DNA from: Haliea sp.
GTDB lineage: Bacteria; Pseudomonadota; Gammaproteobacteria; Pseudomonadales; Halieaceae
DNA: 64,000 nt
Reading direction: 5' to 3'
Assembly: GCA_016704305.1 (NCBI GenBank)
Contig: JADJAL010000006.1
Location: forward strand, 153,708 to 217,707
Shown: positions 55,659 through 63,474 of the stretch, piece after piece
Layout of the letters: every line of letters starts with the position of its first letter
How positions within the stretch are numbered: the stretch's first letter is position 1
Notes under the pieces: generated by a model
What the model was told of the DNA's origin: nothing
Databases searched by the model: none
The model's input: the letters and a program-made list of their open reading frames with translations, nothing else
Made by a program: the position numbers and the translations under genes

Positions 55659-56236
55659 ATTACGTCGTCAACGAATTTACAGCATCGGTGGCCGTCAAGC
55701 AGCGGATCCTGGCGGACGCGGCATTTATGCAGCAGGTCACCGCGATGGGCCATCTGCTGATCGACTGCTACGAGGCGGGCAACAAGTTGCTGATCGCGGG
55801 CAACGGCGGCAGCGCGGCCGATGCCCAGCACATGGCCGGCGAGTTCGTCAGCCGCTTCAATTTTGATCGTCCCGGACTGCCGGCGCTCGCGCTGACCACG
55901 GATACCTCGATCCTCACCGCCGTCGGCAATGACTACGGCTACGACCAGCTGTTTCGCCGCCAGTTGGAAGCCAACGGGCAAGCCGGGGATGTGTTCCTCG
56001 GCATCTCGACTTCGGGAAACAGCCCAAACATATTGCTGGCGCTGGAGGCAGCGCGCGGGAAGGGCATTACGACATTCGGGTTGACCGGGCAGAGCGGAGG
56101 CAAGATGCGCGAGTTGTGCGATCACTGCCTGTGCGTTCCGAGCGGTGATACCCCGCGCATCCAGGAAGCGCATATCGTGATCGGACATACGCTGTGTGCG
56201 ATGGTCGAGCTGGCCCTGTTTGAAGATCCGCGTTAA
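55640..56236 (+). CDS. gmhA: Phosphoheptose isomerase (SIS domain, GmhA)
   Basis: A 198-residue SIS-domain isomerase converting sedoheptulose 7-phosphate to heptose 7-phosphate. Motifs are LLIAGNGGSAADAQHMAGEF with the zinc/catalytic His, FLGISTSGNSPNILLALEAA, GLTGQSGGKMRELCD and PRIQEAHIVIGHTLCAMVE. ATG 55640 is chosen because TGGAG lies 7 nt upstream; an in-frame TTG two codons earlier is less likely. It is the last enzyme gene of the heptose set and starts the pathway that HddA and the HddC-GmhB fusion finish. Confidence 0.93.
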   Translation: MERPDLNYVVNEFTASVAVKQRILADAAFMQQVTAMGHLLIDCYEAGNKLLIAGNGGSAADAQHMAGEFVSRFNFDRPGLPALALTTDTSILTAVGNDYGYDQLFRRQLEANGQAGDVFLGISTSGNSPNILLALEAARGKGITTFGLTGQSGGKMRELCDHCLCVPSGDTPRIQEAHIVIGHTLCAMVELALFEDPR

Positions 56237-56301
56237 CGATTTGTGGACTAAGCTGTAAGGGCGCTGCGAATTATGGCGTCTGTGACCGGGTGGAGAAACG
56301 C

Positions 56302-56718
56302 ATGCAGTTTGTAGTCCTCAGTATTGCGATGGTTCTGTTACTGGCGATTCTGTTCAAATTGCGCCTGGCCAAGTCGGCGTCGCAGGATGATGGACGCTGG
56401 GAGCGAAGAACCAGTCTGGGTGCCAGTCACCCCTTTCATGCCGTCTCTGTTGGCCCGGTACCGGGCAGTTGCACCGTGGCGCTATCGGTGCGATCACTGC
56501 GTTTCCTGAGTGATGAAGCGCCTTCCCTGCCACTGGAAAATTGCACAGCAGCTCAGTGCAAGTGCCGCTACATGCACTATCCTGATCGGCGCAGCGGCAC
56601 CCGGGATCGTCGTCTCGGCCCCGTGGAGGAATCTGACGAGTCGGAATTCTGGGGTTTGCGCAATCGACGCAGCTTCCTCGGTCGCCGCCTGTCGGAGAAG
56701 CAGCCTGCGTTGAAGTGA
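56302..56718 (+). CDS. Small membrane-anchored protein with a Cys cluster
   Basis: A 138-residue protein. An N-terminal membrane helix (MQFVVLSIAMVLLLAILFKL) precedes a soluble part containing HAVSVGPVPGSCTVALSVR, FLSDEAPSLPLENCTAAQ, the CKC pair and RYMHYPDRRSGTRDRR, then an Arg-rich tail. The Cys-x4-Cys-x-Cys motif before a His/Arg-rich stretch recurs in short uncharacterised proteobacterial proteins. I know no function. ATG 56302 follows GGAG at good distance; the GTG at 56290 is less likely. It stands alone between gmhA and the flippase gene. Confidence 0.72.
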   Translation: MQFVVLSIAMVLLLAILFKLRLAKSASQDDGRWERRTSLGASHPFHAVSVGPVPGSCTVALSVRSLRFLSDEAPSLPLENCTAAQCKCRYMHYPDRRSGTRDRRLGPVEESDESEFWGLRNRRSFLGRRLSEKQPALK

Positions 56719-56854
56719 GACGCGTGAAACCGAGCTGTAAACTGTCTCGCTGATTTATCCGCATAGTTATTTGTGCTCTACTGAGTGAACGTTGATCGAT
56801 AAGTGATTCTTTCGTGTTGATAACCCTTAAACGATTTCCGTTGGCGACTCCGGT

Positions 56855-58293
56855 GTGAGCATCCGTCGGTCCGTCGCAATATTCTTCAGTGCGAAATACA
56901 TAGAGCTGCTGCTGGGACTGGTATCCAGCCTGATTCTGGCGCGCCTGCTCTCGCCGGAGGAGTTCGGTATTTACAGCATTGCAGCCTCCGTTGTGATGAT
57001 TGGTTACCTGTTCCGGAATTTTGGTGTCGGGCAGTACATTGTCCAGATTGAAAAACTGAACGACGGTATATTGCGTTCTGCCTTCACCGTGACGCTGGTT
57101 ATCTCCTGGGCCATTGGTCTGTTGCTGCTGCTTATTGCGCCCTGGCTGGGTGATTCTTACGAGAACACCGGTATCACCACGGTACTGCGTTTGCTCGCTC
57201 AACTTTCTACTTCTGCCCTTTGGCGCGATAGCGGACGCCGTACTGCGTCGCAACATGGCGTCTGGACAAGTTGGCGATCATCAACGTCACGCGCTGCCTT
57301 CTACGACGCTGGTGGTGGGGTCACAGCGGCATTGTTGGGCGCCAGTTATCTGTCGATAGCCTGGGCCAGTAATGCGTCGACCATTGTCTCCATTTTGCTG
57401 ACCCTATTTTTCCGGCCCGCCGGCCTGCCCTGGTTGCCCGGTGTGAGTCATCTCCGCGAGGTTGGAAGTTTGGCCTCAAGGTCGGGGCCATGGATATTTT
57501 TAACAGGGGCAGTGATTCTGTCACCGAGCTTATCATCGGGCGCTTCCAGGGTTTGCACAGCCTGGGTATTTATTCCCGCGCCTATGGCACGTTCTGGTTG
57601 TTCGAGTATGCATTCACGCAGGGAATCCGGCCCGTAATACTGCCGTATTTATCGAAGGCAAAACATGAACAGGCCAATCTCGGTGAGCTCTATATCGGCA
57701 TTGTCACGTTCACCTCGATTTTCCTGATTCCCTTTTTCGTATTCCTTGGCCTGAACGCCCAGGACATCATTCATGTTATGTATGGCGACCAATGGACAGC
57801 CGCCGTACCCCTGCTGCAAGTACTGTGTATCGCGGGGTTGTTTTTTGCACCCACCATCTTCTTCGAGCAATTGATGATAGCGCAGGGCCGGCCAGGGCAG
57901 GGCTTGCGCTACATTGCCATTTCCCAGGTGCTGCGCCTGGCGGCATTGATGGCTCTGGTCGGGCTCAGTCTGCGGGCTGCGGCGCTGGCGCTGCTCATTT
58001 GGGCGCTGGTGAAAGTCGCACTCGCATTCTCGATGGCGCGCCTGCATTTTGGCTTGCGCCCGCTGGCCTTTCTACGCGCACTGTGGCCCGCCATGCTGAC
58101 GGCAGCGTTGCTGGCTTTGGGTATCTGGGGCATGAAGGAAGCCACGGATTCGTGGCAAACGCCGCTACTGCGACTGTTGGCGCTGGGCGCATGCGCAGTA
58201 TTCATATGGACGGCTGCAATTTTCGCCTGCAATCATCCGATCGCCGCGGAATTGCGAGGCCTGTTGGTGAGATTCAGCAGCAGGAATCAGTAG
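56855..58293 (+). CDS. Polysaccharide flippase (Wzx/MOP superfamily), several frame breaks
   Basis: A lipid-linked oligosaccharide flippase of about 480 residues. It opens in one frame (SIRRSVAIFFSAKYIELLLG, LLSPEEFGIYSIAASVVMIG). The family sequence LNFLLLPFGAIADAVLRRNM is in a second frame near 57200-57265 and RLDKLAIINVT in a third. Then ALLGASYLSIAWASNAST returns to the first, and from about 57465 the rest (VGAMDIFNRGSDSVTELIIG) is in another. At least four indels fall in 300 bp, each explained by one or two lost bases (for example GGAAG for GGAAAG at 57464). The gene is either badly sequenced or decayed. Confidence 0.75.
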
Positions 58294-58333
58294 GCAGTCC
58301 GGGTTGCTCTACCTGGGTCCAGCAAGAACAACG

Positions 58334-58355
58334 TGCACCGCTGCGAAGCGGTGCA
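58334..58355. other. Perfect hairpin with a GCGA tetraloop between convergent genes
   Basis: TGCACCGCT (58334-58342) pairs with AGCGGTGCA (58347-58355): a 9-bp stem closed by a GCGA (GNRA-type) loop. It sits between the flippase and the converging aminotransferase gene. No T-tract follows on either strand, so it is not a standard terminator. It may be an RNA-stabilising or REP-like element. Confidence 0.5.
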
Positions 58356-58454
58356 GGCCCGGGACTACGCTGCCTCTGACGTCGGCAGATTGCGTACCCA
58401 ATCGCAGATAAGATCAATGGCCGTTACGCAATTCGACACCAGGTCGCGCTGAAA

Positions 58455-59675
58455 TCATCGGGCAGGGGGTTCGGTAGGGGAAAGACGGCCGGCAGCTTCG
58501 AGTGCCCTGGCTCCATCAAAATCAACAAAGGCAATGCGTACTGTCAATTCAGATGACGGCCTGCCAAAGGCCACACCCGGCAACAGCGCGACGCCGGTGT
58601 CAGTGAGCAGGCGTTCGCACAGGTCGATACTGTTATTGATTCCCGCCGCTCCAAGTGCTGGCCCAAAGGCTGCAAAATCCAGGAACAGATAGAATCCACC
58701 GTGCGTGGGGGCGATATCGAAACCGGCCTGGTTTAATCGGGCGACCAGCGTGTGCGCCAGGTGCGACAGCACGCGGCGTGACTGGAACAAGTACTCTTCA
58801 ATCTCAGCCCCGCCCTGGAACGCTTTTACCGCAGCGTACTGGATGGGTGCCGAAGTCGAGGTGTACGTTTCGCTGGCTGCGGTGGCCATTGCATTCTTCA
58901 ACCACTGCAGTTGCGCAGGAAAGGCGAACGTCCCCAGGCGCCATCCGCCGGCGCCACACCACTTGCTCAACCCGCTGCTGACGATGGTGCCTTCAGGATA
59001 ATACTGCGCTATCGATGTGTGTTCCCCGAGGAAGTGGACCTCGCCGTAGATCTCGTCAGCCAGTACAAGCATCCGGTATTTACGCGCCACTGCGGCAATC
59101 GCCTCCAGCTCAGCCGAGCTATAGGTATAGCCGTGTGGATTCGAGGGGTAGTTGAGTATGATCAGGCGCGGCCGATCGGGATCGGAAGCGCACAGTTTTG
59201 CGAGGTTTTCGGGCGTCACCTTCCAATGGCTTTTTGCATCGGTGTCCAGCCATTTAATCTGACGTCCGATAATATGCGCCTGCGGGGCGTAGGAAACCCA
59301 GCTCGGGGTGGGAATCACCAGCTCGCCGTAATACACCAGTTGCAGGATGAACATCAATTCCTTCGAGCCGGGCCCGATCATGACGTCTTCGGCAGCGAAG
59401 TTCAGACCCTGTGTTCGCGTAATAGCGCAGCGACGGCGGCGCGCAATGCGGCAGTCCGAGAACCGGCAGGTAGTCCTTCGAAAGGCGTTGATGCGTAGCC
59501 CATTCACCACCACTTCCGGTACCGGGAAGGGCGATTGGCCGAGGCCGAGCTTGTAGATGCGCTTGCCCTCGCGAATCAGCTGGTTGCTGCGTTCATTGAT
59601 CCCGAGCGTTGCGGATATCGGCAGGCCGCGAACATTCAGGTTGAGGTGTGTCGTTAGTCCAGGCTTGTCAGGCAT
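58455..59675 (-). CDS. PLP-dependent aminotransferase, class I/II, with a scrambled 30-codon segment
   Basis: A fold-type I aminotransferase of about 406 residues. It has KLGLGQSPFPVPEVVVNGL, FAAEDVMIGPGSKELMFIL, NYPSNPHGYTYS, VLADEIYGEVHF, the PLP lysine in SSGLSKWCGAGGWRLG, and VRIAFVDFDGA near the end. The segment encoded at about 59419-59495 does not fit the family in this frame. The correct residues (DYLPV, ALRAAVAALLREH) are found in the other two frames. About three lost bases would restore it, the last in the GGG run before GLNF. It is followed on the same strand, upstream, by the KamA-family gene, likely a shared pathway. Confidence 0.82.
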   Translation of the reverse strand: MPDKPGLTTHLNLNVRGLPISATLGINERSNQLIREGKRIYKLGLGQSPFPVPEVVVNGLRINAFRRTTCRFSDCRIARRRRCAITRTQGLNFAAEDVMIGPGSKELMFILQLVYYGELVIPTPSWVSYAPQAHIIGRQIKWLDTDAKSHWKVTPENLAKLCASDPDRPRLIILNYPSNPHGYTYSSAELEAIAAVARKYRMLVLADEIYGEVHFLGEHTSIAQYYPEGTIVSSGLSKWCGAGGWRLGTFAFPAQLQWLKNAMATAASETYTSTSAPIQYAAVKAFQGGAEIEEYLFQSRRVLSHLAHTLVARLNQAGFDIAPTHGGFYLFLDFAAFGPALGAAGINNSIDLCERLLTDTGVALLPGVAFGRPSSELTVRIAFVDFDGARALEAAGRLSPTEPPAR

Positions 59676-59703
59676 GTGGTTCCCATCATGGCAATCGGCG
59701 CGC

Positions 59704-61086
59704 TTACTTGCTCTGGCGGGAATGTAACATCTCTTTGTACTCTTCTTCGAAGAAAAATGCTTTCTCACCGAAGGCCGGTTTGAGTTGGTCAAGCCATGTC
59801 GCCTTCTCGCAGTACTGTGCGAAAAACGGACGGTACGCCCAGTCGGGGTTGCGGCCCTGTAGAAATCTCAGCGCGAAGACCTTCTCTCCATTGATCTCAG
59901 CGACTCCTTGTACCTCGACTTTCCCCGGCGATGCGCTCATAACCGGGCCGCGCGCCGTGCGACCGAGGCCGGAGAGCTGGCTTACCGCGTTGCGGTAAAT
60001 CATCCAGGCCTTCGCCAGTGGAATTTCAAAGTACTGTTTGGCCCCTGTGTCGCGCTCGACGAACATGTAGTAGGGGATAATGCCCGCTTTTACCTGCATC
60101 CCCCAGGTTTTCGCCCATACATCGGCGCTGTCGTTGATATGGGCGAGCACCGGGCCCTGGCTGCGGATTTCCACGCCAGTCTTGCGCAGCAGTTCAATCG
60201 CGCTGCGCGCAATCGGGGTGTCCATCTCGCGCCAGTGATTGAAGTGCGCCATGATTGCGACGTGCTTTCCGGCTTTCACCAGGTGCGTTAGCAGGTCCAA
60301 CAGTTCCGGCGCATCACTGTCATTGACGAACCGTTGTGGCCAGAAGGTCAGCGCCTTGGTGCCGAGACGTACCGTCCTGACGTGCGCAAAGCGCTGTTCC
60401 GTGAGCGGCTTCAAAAGGGCTGCCAGGTGACGTGTCTTCATCACCATCGGGTCTCCGCCCGTCACCAGCAAATCCGATACAGCCGGGTGCTCCGCGAGAT
60501 AGGTATGAAGTTCCGCTGTGTCGGTGGAAGCCATGCGGAGGTCTTCATCGCCGACAAACTGGGCCCAGCGGAAACAAAACGTGCAGTAGCTATGGCAGGT
60601 CTGGCCCTGTGTCGGGAAAAACAGTACGGTTTCGCGATATTTGTGCTGCAACCCATTGAGGCGGCGACCATTGCGGTCCAGCGGCACATTCATTTCCAGT
60701 TGCCCATTTGGCTGCGGGTTGAGCTGGGTGCGCAGTTTTGTTGCCAGCGCCTGGATCTGCTCGCGCGGGGCGTCCTGTTCAATCAATTGCGCCATCTGTT
60801 GATACAGCGCCGGCGGTACCATCCCCTTCTGCGGGAACGTCAGTTGATACAGTGGATCGTCCGGAATGTTTGCCCAGTCAATTAAATTTTCTATCACGTA
60901 CTGATTGACACGAAAGGGCAGGATGGAAGAGACAACCTTCATGTCGAAAAGCGTTGCAGCGGGCAGCCTTTTCAACTGTGGAATATTGGCCAGGTCTTTA
61001 TGTGTGTAAACCTTGAACTGAGGCAAAGTGCTGGATGCAATGACCTCGTCTGCCCCCGATCTGTCAACCACTGAAATGTGTTTCAT
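59704..61086 (-). CDS. KamA-family radical SAM enzyme (lysine 2,3-aminomutase-like)
   Basis: A 460-residue protein with the radical SAM motif C164-x3-C168-x2-C171 in QTCHSYCTFCFRWAQ. Next are the SAM-binding LLVTGGDPMVMKTRHLAALL and later segments TVRLGTKALTFWPQRF and HVAIMAHFNHWREMD. A MSASPGKVEVQGV segment sits where aminomutases carry the PLP lysine. Family chemistry: SAM-dependent 1,2-amino migration on an alpha-amino acid giving a beta-amino acid. With the aminotransferase, ACP and ligase genes around it, a beta-amino acid decoration is possible (inference). ATG 61086 is chosen; the upstream extension has no homology. Confidence 0.85.
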   Translation of the reverse strand: MKHISVVDRSGADEVIASSTLPQFKVYTHKDLANIPQLKRLPAATLFDMKVVSSILPFRVNQYVIENLIDWANIPDDPLYQLTFPQKGMVPPALYQQMAQLIEQDAPREQIQALATKLRTQLNPQPNGQLEMNVPLDRNGRRLNGLQHKYRETVLFFPTQGQTCHSYCTFCFRWAQFVGDEDLRMASTDTAELHTYLAEHPAVSDLLVTGGDPMVMKTRHLAALLKPLTEQRFAHVRTVRLGTKALTFWPQRFVNDSDAPELLDLLTHLVKAGKHVAIMAHFNHWREMDTPIARSAIELLRKTGVEIRSQGPVLAHINDSADVWAKTWGMQVKAGIIPYYMFVERDTGAKQYFEIPLAKAWMIYRNAVSQLSGLGRTARGPVMSASPGKVEVQGVAEINGEKVFALRFLQGRNPDWAYRPFFAQYCEKATWLDQLKPAFGEKAFFFEEEYKEMLHSRQSK

Positions 61087-61434
61087 GCCTCGTCCTGTCC
61101 GATGTCTGCTGCCCTTGTCACGGCATGATGCGACCAATTCCTTGGGGCGTAAGAAGTGACCCGACACGACCGTTGCATTGTAGCTATGCCCAGAATATGC
61201 TCGCAGGCTATAGGAATACCTGAATCGTAGATGAGAGTCGACCTATTTTCTAGGCGATTCCCAAGAAAATTCGGGTTTGCGATGTGCCGCACAAATTAGC
61301 AGTCTCACTGGTATTTATTTCGCTCAAGTCCAAATATAGTCTGGCCTCTCCAATAGGGGAATCTGCCTGTAATGTGCTTGTCATGATGTGCTGAAGAGAC
61401 GTTTTTGTTTTGCAATAAGTAGAGGGTGTAGTCA

Positions 61435-61677
61435 GTGCAAGCATTGGACCTGGCAAAGAAGGTTATCGCGGTAAACCTGCAGTTGGAACTGGATCAACTC
61501 TCTGCTGATACAGAGATACTCGGCAACTTTCCGCAGTTCAATTCGCTAACCATCGTCGGCGTTATCGGGTCGATTGAAGATGAACTGGACTGCGTCATTG
61601 ACGACGAAGAAATTAACACTGAAATCTTTGCTACCGTCGGTGATCTGGCCGCTTTTATCCAGAGCCGAATGCGCTAG
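61435..61677 (+). CDS. Acyl carrier protein, exosortase-associated (copy 2)
   Basis: An 80-residue ACP. The pantetheine-accepting Ser37 lies in FPQFNSLTIVGVI, with Asn in place of the usual Asp before Ser. The acidic helix (DELDCVIDDEEINTEIF) and VGDLAAFIQSRM match copy 1 in layout. The start is GTG 61435 with GAGGG 8 nt upstream. It is followed by the exosortase-associated acyl-CoA ligase after an 81-bp gap that contains a G9 run. It likely receives the acyl or aminoacyl group activated by that ligase. Confidence 0.87.
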   Translation: MQALDLAKKVIAVNLQLELDQLSADTEILGNFPQFNSLTIVGVIGSIEDELDCVIDDEEINTEIFATVGDLAAFIQSRMR

Positions 61678-61758
61678 CACTGTGCCGCGGGGGGGGGCGG
61701 GGCCCCTGCGTCGTCTTAAAACAGTCCACGAGTTAGGGACCATAAACTGGAGCTATCG

Positions 61759-63392
61759 ATGAGGGTTCAGCGGGTACGTTTGTTACATGAGCTGGTCTAC
61801 GCCATGGCGCAGGAGAGTCCGGATGCCCCGGCGCTGCTGCACAAACAGGAATCCCTGACCTTCGCACAATTGGCGAGCGAGGTGCAGCGTTTCTCGAAAA
61901 GCCTCTGCGGGTTGGGCCTGGGCGCGAACGAGCGGGTGGCCATCTATCTGCCCAAGCAGTTCGAAGTGGTGATCGGGGTTTTCGGTGCGGCGGCGGCAGG
62001 CGGCGTGGCTGTGCCGATAAATCCGATGCTCAAGGCGCAACAGGTTTCACATATCCTGCGCGACTGCAATGTCCGCGTGCTGATCACGTCCCCTAGCCGC
62101 GCCAAGCAACTGCTGGAGATACTCCCGAACTGCCATGACCTCAAGTTCCTGGTGCTGACTGGCGCGGCAGACGAATTGCCGCAAGTTACAGGCCTGACGG
62201 CGCTTTCCTGGCAGGTAGCAATGCAGGCGCCCGGGCAAAAGCCACCCGGGCGCATTGATTCCGATATGGCGGCGATACTTTACACGTCAGGTAGTACAGG
62301 ATTGCCAAAAGGCGTGGTGTTGTCGCACCTGAATATGGTTGCGGCGGCCGATAGCTCATCAGAGTTTCTCCGGTTATCCGCCAGTGACCGACTGTTGGCG
62401 GTGCTTCCCCTCAGTTTTGATTACGGCCTTAGCCAACTGACCACCGCTTACTATGTGGGTGCTTCGGTGGTGCTCATGGACTATTTGTTACCCAAGGAAG
62501 TCGTCGCGGCGGTGGTCCGGTATGCCGTGACCGGCATATCGGCCGTGCCCCCTATCTGGAATCAACTGTCGGTACTCGATTGGCCTGACGAGGCGGGAAA
62601 ATCGTTGCGCTATATCCACCACCTCGGGAGGGCGGCTCGCAGGTCGACGCTGGACAGGTTGCGCAGCAAGTTGCCACTACCTTGATTTTCCAGATGTATG
62701 GCCTTACGGAAGCGTTTCGTTCGGCCTATCTTCCGCCGGAGGAGATCGATGACCGACCCGGCAGTGTCGGGAAGGCGCTGCCCAATGTCGAGCTGATGAT
62801 TGTGCGCGAGGACGGTTCGCGCTGCGCACCGGGCGAGCCAGGTGAATTGGTGCACAGGGGCTCGCTGGTTGCCATGGGTTACTGGAACGATCCGGAGCGC
62901 ACCGCGCAGCGCTTTCGCCAGGCGCCTGGGCAGCTCGCCGGGATTCCTATACCGGAACTGGCCGTATGGTCCGGTGACCAGATGCGCATGGACGCCGACG
63001 GCTACCTGTATTTCGAGAGTCGACGCGACGAAATGATCAAGACCTCTGGTTACAGGGTGAGCCCACAGGAGGTGGAAGAAATCGTCTTTGCCTCTGGGCT
63101 TGTCGCGGAAGCCGTGGCGCTGGGGGTCGCACATCCCGAGCTGGGCCAGGCCATCATCCTGCTGGCGCATCCAGCCAAAGAGGATATCGATGCCGCCGCG
63201 CTGCTGGCGCTGTGCCGCAAGGAGATGCCTACCTATATGGTGCCAGAGCTTATCGAGCTGAATCGCGATTTACCGCGCAATCCCAACGGTAAAATCGATC
63301 GCGCGCAATTATCGGCTCAGTACAAAGCGCATTTTAGTGGTGATGACAGGCAGGCGACGGGGCTTGCTAGTAACGCCACAAAAGGTCATTGA
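61759..63392 (+). CDS. Exosortase A-associated AMP-forming acyl-CoA ligase, one frame break
   Basis: An ANL-superfamily ligase of about 544 residues. It has TFAQLASEVQRFSKSLCGLG, the AMP loop AAILYTSGSTGLPKGVVLSH, SFDYGLSQLTTAYYVGA, FQMYGLTEAFRSAYLPPEE (typical of the exosortase-associated group), SRRDEMIKTSGYRVSPQEVE and the catalytic-lysine region NPNGKIDRAQL. The frame breaks near 62674. One more C in the CC of TTGCCACTACC joins LRSKLP to TTLIFQMYGLTE. The neighbouring HHLGRAARRS is also atypical and may hide another small indel. It activates a carboxylic acid for transfer to the ACP. ATG 61759 follows GGAG. Confidence 0.88.
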
Positions 63393-63474
63393 CCCTGTTG
63401 TGAAGCTTGCGGCCTACAGCATAGAGCGAAGGCATTTCAATGTATGTCTGGTCGACCTCGGAGCGGGTCCAGTT

